This document shows positions 23,497-32,142 of a DNA stretch of 64,000 bases, piece after piece. Under the pieces are notes generated by a model. That model was not told the origin of the DNA and searched no databases. It saw only the letters and a list, made by a program, of their open reading frames with translations. The translations under genes and the position numbers were made by a program. Position 1 is the stretch's first letter. Every line of letters begins with the position of its first letter. The DNA is from Faecalicatena contorta (lineage in GTDB: Bacteria > Bacillota > Clostridia > Lachnospirales > Lachnospiraceae), in assembly GCF_039521745.1 (NCBI RefSeq), contig NZ_BAAACT010000151.1. The stretch is one strand, 5' to 3'.

Positions 23497-24510
23497 TTAA
23501 AATGTTATAATTGTCTTCACAATTTCGGCACCTTCCGAGATCGTTTCCTCAAAAGCTTTTTGTATCTCCTCCAATGGATATACTCTGGAAATCATCGTAT
23601 CTGCATTAATCTGCCCTTCCTCTAGCCACTGCATTACTTTTGGGAATTGATGGCAGTTCATTCTTGAACCAACTAAAGTAAGTTCTTTCTTTGTGATTTT
23701 CACAGGAGGAATACCGGCTGGATTAGAATCAAACCCAATTACAGCAATGCGCCCACAAGGAGCAGCCATATCTACTGTCTGTTCTGTTAACGGAGCTGCA
23801 CCAACGGCATCAATCACTACAGAAGCCCCTCCTGGAGAAAAACGCTCCACCGCCTCTCTCAGAGATTCCTTATTACTGTTCACGGTAACGTCCGCTCCTG
23901 CCTCCCTTGCTTTGGAAAGTTTTGCGTCAACCACGTCCGCAACCAGTACCTTCGCTCCTAAGCCTTTTGCCGCCTGTGCAACACAGATTCCGATTGTTCC
24001 GCTTCCGATAATAACCACAGTGTCTTCTGATGATGCCATTGTTCTGGACAGTATATTCGCCGCAATTGAGAACGGTTCTGCCAGTGCGGCCTGTTCGTAT
24101 GATATTTTGCTGTCGAACGGATATAAGTGTTTTTCTTCCACCACAACATAATCCTGAAAGCCGCCATCCATCTGAACCCCATAGCATTTTACATCATTGC
24201 ATACATTCTCGTGGCCTGTACGGCAGGTCATACATTCCCCGCAGGAAAATACCGGATCCAGGACTACACTGTCCCCAACTTTCACTCTGGTCACACTTTT
24301 TCCTGTCTGTTTCACTAAACCAGACAACTCATGCCCCATAACTCTAGGGTATTCCACATCTGCGCGTTCGCCCTTAAAAATATGTATATCAGTTCCACAG
24401 ATACCTACTGCCTTAATTTCTACTAAGACTTCGTTTTCTGATTTTATTGCGGGCATTTCCTCTTCAATTAATTTAATTGTATTCGCAGAAATCAGTTTTG
24501 CAGCTCTCAT
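23497..24510 (-). CDS. Zinc alcohol dehydrogenase, probable 2-keto-3-deoxy-L-galactonate 5-dehydrogenase
   Basis: The 337-residue medium-chain dehydrogenase has the catalytic Cys in VGICGTDIH, the GHE motif (GHELSG), the structural zinc lobe (CGECMTCRTGHENVC) and a nucleotide-binding GSGTIGI near residue 170. The family oxidizes secondary alcohols of sugars and sugar acids. In the published AHG route an NAD-dependent 5-dehydrogenase turns 2-keto-3-deoxy-L-galactonate into the 2,5-diketo acid, and this gene is the best candidate in the operon. Substrate comes from context, enzyme class from sequence. The start is an ATG after GAGAGGAG. Confidence 0.78.
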   Translation of the reverse strand: MRAAKLISANTIKLIEEEMPAIKSENEVLVEIKAVGICGTDIHIFKGERADVEYPRVMGHELSGLVKQTGKSVTRVKVGDSVVLDPVFSCGECMTCRTGHENVCNDVKCYGVQMDGGFQDYVVVEEKHLYPFDSKISYEQAALAEPFSIAANILSRTMASSEDTVVIIGSGTIGICVAQAAKGLGAKVLVADVVDAKLSKAREAGADVTVNSNKESLREAVERFSPGGASVVIDAVGAAPLTEQTVDMAAPCGRIAVIGFDSNPAGIPPVKITKKELTLVGSRMNCHQFPKVMQWLEEGQINADTMISRVYPLEEIQKAFEETISEGAEIVKTIITF

Positions 24511-24609
24511 GTTTAATCTCCTCTCATCTTTTGCGGATGCTTGATATCTTTTTGTGCATCCGCTTATTATTTGGCATTATTATTCATATTTTATTTAATA
24601 AACCATCGT

Positions 24610-25635
24610 CTATCTCACCATTTCAGCATCAGCACCGGTATTTTGGTGGGCTTTGATAACTGTTTCAATTTCTTCGCAAGAAGATGCCTGCATATCTCCC
24701 GGGATTGTATTTTTCACTGCTCCTGCAGCATTACCAAACTCAAGTGCTTTCCGGCAGCTGCCATCATTGCTCAGCAGCCCATACAATACCCCAGAAATAT
24801 AGGCATCCCCACTTCCTATTCTGTCTATAACTTCAATATTTACATAAGGCGGTTCTTCCAGATATGCATCATTTAATTTGTCATAAATTATTGACCCAAA
24901 CGTATGCAGACGTGGAGAATGTACTACCCGCTGCGTTGAAGCCACAACATGAATTGAATATTCGTCTGCCAGTTCACGCATAATTGTCTTAATATCTCCC
25001 GTTTTCTTAAAAGTGAGCCTTGCGGTATCTTCTGAACAGAAAAAAATATCGACATAAGAAAGTATTTCCTCAATAGCTGTGCGTGCTTCTGGGCCACTCC
25101 ACAAATTACTCCTGTAATTCACATCAAATGAAATCAGCGCTCCCGCTTCTTTGAATTTTTTCATCATATTGACTGCTGTTTTTCTCGTGTTTTCACATAA
25201 AGCCAAAGTAATACCAGTAGTATGGAAACATCTGGCTGAGGAATATATCTCATCTCCGAATTCTTCTGTGCTAATTTTCAACATAGATGTATGCATCCTG
25301 TCGTATACTATTCTGGGTTTCCTTGGATACGCACCGTTTTCGTAGTAATATATGCCTAACCTGCCGTTTTTCATTTTATCATAAACAAGATACTCATCAC
25401 TGACCCCTACAAATCTGATCTTGTTTCTAGCATAAATGCCTATATCATTATCAGGTATTTTTGATATAATTCCTGTACGCAGCCCGAGAAGAGATGCCCC
25501 GCTTAAAACATTCAGCTCCGCTCCGCCTACTTGTTTCTCAAAGTTATCCTCCCGCACTATCCGCTCATTCTGTGGCGGTGACAGGCGCAAAAGTATTTCC
25601 CCCAGCGACAGGACATCGAATTTTGTGATTCCCAT
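24610..25635 (-). CDS. kdgK: 2-keto-3-deoxygluconate (KDG) kinase, PfkB family
   Basis: The 341-residue sugar kinase has the N-terminal GGAELNVLSGAS motif of ribokinase-fold enzymes and the C-terminal catalytic DRIGSGDAYISG signature with the general-base Asp near residue 265. The ATG at 25635 has AAGGAGG at good spacing; the longer frame upstream is not used. It should phosphorylate KDG to KDPG, the step before the aldolase encoded upstream. A frameshifted paralogue occurs at 41.4-42.3 kb. Confidence 0.82.
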   Translation of the reverse strand: MGITKFDVLSLGEILLRLSPPQNERIVREDNFEKQVGGAELNVLSGASLLGLRTGIISKIPDNDIGIYARNKIRFVGVSDEYLVYDKMKNGRLGIYYYENGAYPRKPRIVYDRMHTSMLKISTEEFGDEIYSSARCFHTTGITLALCENTRKTAVNMMKKFKEAGALISFDVNYRSNLWSGPEARTAIEEILSYVDIFFCSEDTARLTFKKTGDIKTIMRELADEYSIHVVASTQRVVHSPRLHTFGSIIYDKLNDAYLEEPPYVNIEVIDRIGSGDAYISGVLYGLLSNDGSCRKALEFGNAAGAVKNTIPGDMQASSCEEIETVIKAHQNTGADAEMVR

Positions 25636-25698
25636 TTTTACCTCCTTATATGCTGACAGGGAATGCTTGCACATCCCCCGCCTCCTCATGGAATCAAG

Positions 25699-26658
25699 CT
25701 ATTGCTGAATCAAATGCACAGCAAACCCACCGATTTCTTCTTTCAGATATAACAATATTAGTTTACCATCCTGATATTTTGCCGTCTCCATATTAAACAG
25801 GATTCCCTGTCTCGACAAATATTCTACTGCTCTTGGTACGCTGTTTACAGATACTGCAATATGTCCATTCTTTCCAAGATAAGGTGACTTCATCATTTCA
25901 ATTCCCTCTCCTGCAAATACGGAACCATTTCCGCTTTTATTCATGAATCCGAAAAGAGTTTGAAATCTATCGGCTGCATGTTCTGCTTCCTCTGCATCTT
26001 TGCAGTTCATACCAATGTGCTTCAGATTAAATCCCAGCATAGTCATTACCGCTTCCCGTGTAAGCTCTTTAATTTTTTCAAAAGATCCATTCTTTATCAA
26101 ATCACTTTTTACCATCCAGCTTCCACCACAGGCAACAATTTTATCAAATGCAAGATATTCATTTAGATTCTTAATATTGATTCCGCCTGTTGGCATAAAC
26201 ATCATGTTTGTATATGCTGCTGACATAGACTTTATCATATTCAGCCCGCCTGATGCCTCTGCCGGAAAAAACTTGACAGTATCAAGTCCCAGCTCTAATG
26301 CCTGCTCTATCTGACCCGGATTGGTCACCCCCGGCACAATAGGAATTCCTTTATCCTGACAATGCTGTACGACCTTTGGATTCAGGCCTGGGCTGACTAT
26401 AAATTTTGCCCCAGCCTCCACAGCCTTGTCAGCCTGCTCTGTCGTCAGTACCGTGCCAGCACCAACTATCATATCCGGATACTCCTGCACCATGATACGA
26501 ATGGATTCCTCAGCTGCTTCTGTGCGGAAGGTTATCTCGGCACAGGGAAGCCCACCTTCACGCAAAGCTTTCGCCAGCGGCGCTGCATCCTTTGCATCAT
26601 TCAAAACAACCACCGGAACGATTCCCAGGCTCTGTATTCTCTTCAAAACCACGTCCAT
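25699..26658 (-). CDS. eda: KDPG aldolase fused to a VOC domain
   Basis: The first 205 residues are a class I KDPG/KHG aldolase: catalytic E41 (CAEITFRT), Schiff-base K129 (DTVKFFPAEASGG) and phosphate-binding MPTGGI. From about residue 212 to 319 follows a glyoxalase/VOC-type domain (LKHIGMNCKDAEEAEHAADRFQTLFGF, then NGHIAVSVNSVPRAVEYL). Ordinary Eda proteins are about 205-215 residues, so this is a fusion about 100 residues longer. The aldolase splits KDPG to pyruvate and glyceraldehyde-3-phosphate. What the VOC part does is unknown. It starts 16 nt after the SDR gene with a clear GGAGAG site. Confidence 0.88.
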   Translation of the reverse strand: MDVVLKRIQSLGIVPVVVLNDAKDAAPLAKALREGGLPCAEITFRTEAAEESIRIMVQEYPDMIVGAGTVLTTEQADKAVEAGAKFIVSPGLNPKVVQHCQDKGIPIVPGVTNPGQIEQALELGLDTVKFFPAEASGGLNMIKSMSAAYTNMMFMPTGGINIKNLNEYLAFDKIVACGGSWMVKSDLIKNGSFEKIKELTREAVMTMLGFNLKHIGMNCKDAEEAEHAADRFQTLFGFMNKSGNGSVFAGEGIEMMKSPYLGKNGHIAVSVNSVPRAVEYLSRQGILFNMETAKYQDGKLILLYLKEEIGGFAVHLIQQ

Positions 26659-26673
26659 GCTTCTCTCCTCTTT

Positions 26674-27474
26674 TTATTTAGGCTGCTTTCCAATATACGC
26701 CAGAATTCCGCCGTCCACATACAGCACATGCCCATTTACAAAATTCGATGCATCAGATGCAAGGAAGACTGCCGGACCTGCAAGGTCTGAAGGGTCTCCC
26801 CAACGCGCTGCCGGTGTTTTTGAAATAATAAACTGGTCAAAAGGATGGCGGCTTCCGTCTTCCTGCGGTTCTCTTAACGGAGCGGTCTGAGGCGTGGCAA
26901 TATAACCGGGCCCTATTCCATTACACTGTATATTGTACTCGCCATATTCGGAACAGATATTCCTCGTCAGCATCTTCAGACCGCCTTTTGCTGCCGCATA
27001 AGCTGATACTGTCTCACGCCCAAGCTCACTCATCATGGAGCAGATGTTAATGATCTTCCCATGCCCTTTTTTAATCATAGAAGGAATGACTGCCTTTGAT
27101 ACAATAAATGGAGCATTTAAATCCACATCAATTACCTGCCGGAATTCTTCTACCGTCATCTCACACATAGGTATTCTTTTAATGATACCTGCATTATTCA
27201 CTAAAATATCAATAATCCCAACTTCTTTTTCTACCTTCTCTACAAGCGCATTCACTTGCTTTTCATCCGTTACATCACATACGTATCCACGTGCTTTGAT
27301 CCCGCACTCTTCGTATGCTGCCAATCCTTTATCAACCAGCTCCTGTTTAATGTCATTAAATACAATTGTCGCACCTGCTTCTGCATACCCTTTTGCAATT
27401 GCAAAACCAATACCATAAGACGCACCTGTAATCAGTGCTATTTTTCCTTCCAACGAAAACATTCTATTCTCCAT
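26674..27474 (-). CDS. Short-chain dehydrogenase, KduD/IdnO-like (probable 2,5-diketo-3-deoxy acid reductase)
   Basis: The 266-residue SDR has the Rossmann TGASYGIG motif near residue 17, NNAG near residue 91, catalytic Ser before YAAAK (Y near residue 161), and a PGYIATPQT loop. It is closest in feel to gluconate 5-dehydrogenase and KduD-type enzymes, which interconvert 2,5-diketo-3-deoxy acids and KDG. That is the last redox step of the AHG route, after which KDG enters kinase and aldolase. The start has GGAGG 5-6 nt upstream. Confidence 0.8.
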   Translation of the reverse strand: MENRMFSLEGKIALITGASYGIGFAIAKGYAEAGATIVFNDIKQELVDKGLAAYEECGIKARGYVCDVTDEKQVNALVEKVEKEVGIIDILVNNAGIIKRIPMCEMTVEEFRQVIDVDLNAPFIVSKAVIPSMIKKGHGKIINICSMMSELGRETVSAYAAAKGGLKMLTRNICSEYGEYNIQCNGIGPGYIATPQTAPLREPQEDGSRHPFDQFIISKTPAARWGDPSDLAGPAVFLASDASNFVNGHVLYVDGGILAYIGKQPK

Positions 27475-27571
27475 TTTTTACCTCCATCTAAAAGTTTAAT
27501 CCTTATTTTTAACAACACAACACTGTTCTGCTCCTACTGATTCAGACTCTTCCATCCCCAACTTTGATTTT

Positions 27572-28666
27572 CTACTTCTGTTGATAAGGACGCAGCATAT
27601 CCCAGTCAAATTCTACCCCTGTCCCTGGTTCCTTACTGGTATCAAGATACCCTTCCTTTACGATAAGCGGCTCCACTGTGTACTGATAAATGGGGAAACT
27701 GTGGAATTCCACATATCCTCTGTTGTCCAGGGCCCCCAGGACATTTGCGTGAAGCTCCTGCATTCCATGTGAATGCACCTTTAAGGAATATTCTTCTGCC
27801 AGAGCGCCTACTTTCATAAATCCCGTAATTCCGCATACATTAGAACAATCAGGGATAGGGCAACTGATTCTGCCTATTTTAATTGCCAGCTCGTGTTCAT
27901 AAATGGAATGCAGATTTTCACCCATGGCAATCGGTATTGATGTAGCCTGTCCAATTCTTGCATACCCTTCATAATCATCCGGATTTGTTGGTTCTTCCAA
28001 CCATCCGACATTATATTCTTCCAATTGGCGTGCCATCCGGATTGCCTGCTCAACAGACCATACCATATTGGCATCCACCATAAAAAGTGCTTCATTACCA
28101 AGCAACTTTCTTACTGCTTTTACTCTCTGGATATCTTCCTCTTCCTTTTCCCTTCCCAGTTTTATCTTGATTGCAGTATGCCCCGCCTTCAGCTGCGTCT
28201 CAATGTTTTCAAGCAGTTCCTTTTCTGAATACATTAAGTCAATACCACCGTAATAAGTTCGTACTTTATTCGTCCCTGTTCCATTAACGTCTCTTAATGC
28301 CATCTTCTTCGTCTTGAGTTCGATATCCCAAAACGCAATATCCAAAGCCGAAATCGCAAAAGAAGCAACACCACCTCTTGCCACATAATGAATATGTTGA
28401 TTCATATAGTCGTTCATCTCATACGGTGTTTTCATTTCAAGTCCAATCAGCTGCGGTATCAGGTCATTCTCCAGCATTTTCGCAATTGCCGCTCCCCCGA
28501 AGCCACCGGTGTATGTATAACCAACCCCGCTTCTGCCATCTTCAAGCATAACAGTTGCTGTCACAAGTTCAAAAAAATCGTGTTTTCCATGAAGAGCATC
28601 AACCAGATTTCCTTCCAAAGGTACTCTGAAATACTCTATTTTTATTTGCTTTATGATATTTGACAT
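27572..28666 (-). CDS. 3,6-anhydro-L-galactonate cycloisomerase (enolase superfamily)
   Basis: The 364-residue protein opens the anhydro ring of 3,6-anhydro-L-galactonate to give 2-keto-3-deoxy-L-galactonate. Catalytic parts are K167-x-K169 (AIKIKLG), metal ligands D198, E224 and E250, and the D273-H300 dyad (VHSHGMQELH). It agrees by memory with the characterised Vibrio enzyme in several stretches (HIHYV-RGG, YxGGIDL, THGMQELH-like, VHSFPI, PGxGVEFDWD), including length. This assignment carries much of the pathway call. It lies between the aldehyde dehydrogenase, which would make its substrate, and the SDR. Confidence 0.87.
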   Translation of the reverse strand: MSNIIKQIKIEYFRVPLEGNLVDALHGKHDFFELVTATVMLEDGRSGVGYTYTGGFGGAAIAKMLENDLIPQLIGLEMKTPYEMNDYMNQHIHYVARGGVASFAISALDIAFWDIELKTKKMALRDVNGTGTNKVRTYYGGIDLMYSEKELLENIETQLKAGHTAIKIKLGREKEEEDIQRVKAVRKLLGNEALFMVDANMVWSVEQAIRMARQLEEYNVGWLEEPTNPDDYEGYARIGQATSIPIAMGENLHSIYEHELAIKIGRISCPIPDCSNVCGITGFMKVGALAEEYSLKVHSHGMQELHANVLGALDNRGYVEFHSFPIYQYTVEPLIVKEGYLDTSKEPGTGVEFDWDMLRPYQQK

Positions 28667-28677
28667 GTTCTCTACTC

Positions 28678-30123
28678 CTAATAATTATAGTTCATATAAA
28701 CTGTTTTTTTCTGAAGGTAACCTTCCAGTCCATGCTTACCATCTTCACCACCAATGCCACTTAATTTATATCCATTATGGAACGCATTTACCATCTCACC
28801 ATTTTCTCTGTTTGTATACACTTCTCCGAATTCCAGCTCGTTCACTGCACGCATAATATTTTTTGCATTGTTTGTAAATAAATAAGCAGACAGCCCATAA
28901 TCGCAGTCATTTGCAAACAATAGTGCTTCATCAAAATCCTTAACCTTCATAATTGGAAGAACCGGCCCAAAGGTTTCCTTCTGCATCAGCTCATTCTTAT
29001 TATCATCTACCTCTACAATCATTGGATACAGCCAATTACCGTTCTGTGTCGGCTTCACATCAGGAGTCATATCCAAAAGTATCTTCCCACCCTCTTCCAG
29101 AGATTTTTGAACCATCTGATGAATCTTATCAACCTCTGCACGGTTTACCTTCGGACCAATATCTGTTCCTGGTGCCTTAGGGTCTCCAACAATCAGCTTC
29201 TTTGTCTCTTCGGCCAGTTTTTGTTTGAATTCTTCATATACATTTTCATGAATATACATGCGTTCATTGCAGGTACATATCTGCCCGCAGTTTGAAAATC
29301 GGGAGATAACAGCGCACTTCACAGCCTTATCTAAATCAGCATCGTCCATAACAATAAAGGGGGCCTTACCTCCCAATTCCAGACGTACAGCCACACAATT
29401 ATCCGCTGCTGCTCTGAACACCTCAAGTCCGGCATTGGTACTGCCCGTCAATGTTACAAGCTTTACGATCTGATTCCGTACCAGGGCATCTCCAACCACT
29501 CTTCCTGAACCAGTAATAAAATTCAGGACACCTGCCGGAAGACTGCTTTTCCCTGCAATCAGTTCTCCAAACCTCATGACTGTGAGCGGGGTTTCTGATG
29601 GGGGCTTGACAATCATTGTATTGCCACATACCAGAGCATTTCCTATTTTTCTTGCTGCCAAAGCCAGCGGGAAATTCCACGCTACAATTCCTACTGTAAC
29701 TCCGAAAGGAACCCTCTGAATCCAAGCCTGCTCATTCTCCATCTCAGACGTTACAATCTCACCTTCAATTCGGCGAGCAGATTCAGCAGCATATCTTAAG
29801 AATCCCGCAGCCCCTTCTACCTCACCGATTGCTTCATGCAGCGGCTTACCATGCTCAGTAGTAAGAAGATCTGATAACTCTTCCTTGTTATCCATCAGAA
29901 GTTCTGCTAACTCAATCAAATAATCCCCTCGCTGTTTGGCTGTTAGTTTCCGCCAATCTCTTTGGGCCCGCTGAGACGACAGAAGTGCTGCCTGTGCATC
30001 TTCTTTTGTTCCTCTTGGAACACTGCCGATCACTTCATTGTCCATCGGGTTCAGTACATCAATTACTTCTCCGGATACCGATGGAACTAATTTCCCGTCA
30101 ATCAAATTTTTAAAATTATACAT
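28678..30123 (-). CDS. Aldehyde dehydrogenase, probable 3,6-anhydro-L-galactose dehydrogenase
   Basis: The 481-residue ALDH resembles AldA-type lactaldehyde/glycolaldehyde dehydrogenases. It has the Asn of WNFP near residue 152, catalytic Glu in LELGGKAPF, catalytic Cys in NCGQICTCNER near residue 284, and the KHGLEGYLQKK end. As first gene after the promoter and next to the cycloisomerase it most likely oxidizes AHG to anhydro-galactonate. The ATG at 30123 has GGAG 7 nt upstream; a GTG two codons earlier is a weaker choice. Oxidation of lactaldehyde remains an alternative. Confidence 0.8.
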   Translation of the reverse strand: MYNFKNLIDGKLVPSVSGEVIDVLNPMDNEVIGSVPRGTKEDAQAALLSSQRAQRDWRKLTAKQRGDYLIELAELLMDNKEELSDLLTTEHGKPLHEAIGEVEGAAGFLRYAAESARRIEGEIVTSEMENEQAWIQRVPFGVTVGIVAWNFPLALAARKIGNALVCGNTMIVKPPSETPLTVMRFGELIAGKSSLPAGVLNFITGSGRVVGDALVRNQIVKLVTLTGSTNAGLEVFRAAADNCVAVRLELGGKAPFIVMDDADLDKAVKCAVISRFSNCGQICTCNERMYIHENVYEEFKQKLAEETKKLIVGDPKAPGTDIGPKVNRAEVDKIHQMVQKSLEEGGKILLDMTPDVKPTQNGNWLYPMIVEVDDNKNELMQKETFGPVLPIMKVKDFDEALLFANDCDYGLSAYLFTNNAKNIMRAVNELEFGEVYTNRENGEMVNAFHNGYKLSGIGGEDGKHGLEGYLQKKTVYMNYNY

Positions 30124-30145
30124 TAGCACTCTCCTTTTTTTATTT

Positions 30146-30174
30146 ATTGTATACTATTTTAAAGAAAAAATCAA
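30146..30174 (-). promoter_or_regulatory. Promoter of the AHG operon
   Basis: On the minus strand TTGATT (30169-30174) and TACAAT (30146-30151) are 17 bp apart, 23 nt before the aldehyde dehydrogenase start. The third operon's promoter (63423-63451) has nearly the same boxes, TTGATA and TACAAT. Confidence 0.8.
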
Positions 30175-30578
30175 TTTTTTTGTATAATTAATTATTTAAT
30201 TTTTTTATATGCTGCTGTTTACAAACAGATCCGTGAACTAATGCCATCTAGTTAGCGATTGAATAATTCTATTCAGGAATAGGAAATATTTTCTTTTCAT
30301 TAATAACAAACCTTCAAGCTCTGCGCTTACATTTGCTGAGTCCGTAATCTTGTCTGATTTTGTCTCTAAACGGCAGTTATTAATACGTATCTCCTCTGTT
30401 GCCACAAGCTTAACAGGTTTCCATATTTTAAATGGTATCAATCCTGTTTAGGAATCCCTCCGTCATGTCCTGCTCGGGCTTCAAACGCTCTATCCGTCAA
30501 TTGTAACCACTGAAATCCTGTGTCCTTCTGCCATTGTTACGGAAATTTATAAACCTTTATTTTCCTATACTCTTAATT
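30175..30578. other. Intergenic region between AHG operon and response regulator
   Basis: The first 60 nt upstream of the promoter are very AT-rich and are the natural place for the adjacent AraC-type regulator to bind. A 67-codon minus-strand frame at 30238-30441 has no good ribosome site and no recognisable family, so I do not call it a gene. No terminator for the response-regulator transcript was clear. Confidence 0.5.
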
Positions 30579-32138
30579 TTACAAATTGTTCATGCGTGAG
30601 TGTCTTTCCCTCTCATATTCTCTTGGGGTCATCCCAACGCGTTTTTTGAATGAACGTCCAAAATGTTCCACACTTTTATAACCTACTGCATCACTGATAT
30701 CCGCCAACCTCATGTTTGTATTCTTAAGCAGCTTTTTGGCGGCTTCCATCCTTATGTCAGTTAGATATTCTACAAATGTGATCCCTGTTTCCTTCTTGAA
30801 TTTCACACTGAAATACTTTTCATTCAATCCTACTATACTGGCTGCATCTGTAAGATTCAGACTGGGGTCTCTATAATTATCCTTTAGATAATAAATCACC
30901 GTTTCAACGCTGCCATCTGTCCCTATATATTTCTCTCTGTGTGAACCTCCATATTTGTTCTGGAGATAATCCATCAGCCAGCGGTTATAGTTGGCTATCC
31001 ACATCATCATTGTACTGCTCTCATCCAGCCGCGACAGCTTTTCATTAAAATCTATTCCCCCCCACAGCCTTTGTATAGAATCACCTATTTCTTCTAAAAA
31101 TAAGGACTCAAAGTATAATAGTTCCATGCAGGTTTTCTTAGTCCCATCCAGACTTGTACATATCTGGCTGTTAAAAATGTCCGACTGGCATTCCAGCATT
31201 TTTTCTCCATCCAGCATTTTAAACGCCTGCAGAATCCCCCTGTACTTCTCCTGATTTGCCAAAGCTTCGCTCCACCGGAAACCTTCCACAGAGTCCTCTG
31301 TGAAAATACTGTTTTTTCCAAATATATGCCGCACCGACATTCTTTGCTCTGCCTGATATATGCAATCGTTAAGTCTATCCTCTCCCCTGGACCAATCACT
31401 TACTCCAATATAAACATCCACATTCATATAAGTCTTTATTACCTGCATCAACCGTAATCCAAACGAATATATCTGCTCCGTCCGGATTCGGCCGGATCTA
31501 TAGCAGATCAGCAGACTGGCGCCGGAATATTCGATAATAAAACTGTGGTTTGCAATTCTAGGAATCTGCATGATGATTTTCCTTATCGTGGCAGCCATCT
31601 CTCTTTCCGCATGGGAAAAACTGCTTTGTGCCGTGCCTGCATCAGCCACTTTTACCACAAGGCAGTAATAGTCCTCCAGAAGGGGGGGGACTGATTTCCT
31701 ATTGTTCATAACCATATCACGGAACAGCTCTTCTTTCGTCACATTTTCTATTATATTGCTTTCCTGTAGTTTTTTCTTTACTTTCAACACTAATTTTTTT
31801 AATGACTCTGGATTCAATTCTGTTTTCAGCAAATAATCTTCTATACCATATTTGAAGCCTTCCCTGACGAGGTCAAAATCACTATAAGCGCTGACAGCAA
31901 TGATTTGTATTGTATTGTTTATTTTTCTGATTTCACTGATTAGCCTAATCCCCCCCATAATGGGCATCTTCATATCTGTTATGATCAAATGGACGGTGGC
32001 TGTTTCTAAGAACTCCAATGCTGCCTTCCCATTCTCCACCGCACCGACAACATCAAACCCAAGTTCCTCCCAGTCCAGCAAACTTCGAATGCCTATGCGG
32101 TTCGTCATATCATCGTCAACAAGCAGTACATGATACAT
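30579..32138 (-). CDS. YesN-type response regulator (receiver plus AraC output)
   Basis: The 519-residue protein has an N-terminal receiver (VLLVDDD, phosphoacceptor Asp in LIITDMKMPIMGG near residue 55, conserved SAYSDFD). A middle linker of about 280 residues follows, then a C-terminal AraC double helix-turn-helix (about residues 415-515: LTDAASIVGLNEKYFSVKFKKETG, then LADISDAVGYKSVEHFGRSFKK). The ATG at 32138 has GGAGGG upstream and lies a few bases after the kinase stop, so the pair is coupled. It probably activates the AHG and transport operons. Confidence 0.9.
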   Translation of the reverse strand: MYHVLLVDDDMTNRIGIRSLLDWEELGFDVVGAVENGKAALEFLETATVHLIITDMKMPIMGGIRLISEIRKINNTIQIIAVSAYSDFDLVREGFKYGIEDYLLKTELNPESLKKLVLKVKKKLQESNIIENVTKEELFRDMVMNNRKSVPPLLEDYYCLVVKVADAGTAQSSFSHAEREMAATIRKIIMQIPRIANHSFIIEYSGASLLICYRSGRIRTEQIYSFGLRLMQVIKTYMNVDVYIGVSDWSRGEDRLNDCIYQAEQRMSVRHIFGKNSIFTEDSVEGFRWSEALANQEKYRGILQAFKMLDGEKMLECQSDIFNSQICTSLDGTKKTCMELLYFESLFLEEIGDSIQRLWGGIDFNEKLSRLDESSTMMMWIANYNRWLMDYLQNKYGGSHREKYIGTDGSVETVIYYLKDNYRDPSLNLTDAASIVGLNEKYFSVKFKKETGITFVEYLTDIRMEAAKKLLKNTNMRLADISDAVGYKSVEHFGRSFKKRVGMTPREYERERHSRMNNL

Positions 32139-32142
32139 TACA

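Noticed and set aside
30238..30441. 67-codon minus-strand frame before the AHG operon
   Set aside because: There is no ribosome site, no family resemblance and it lies in a regulatory gap; chance coding is likely.
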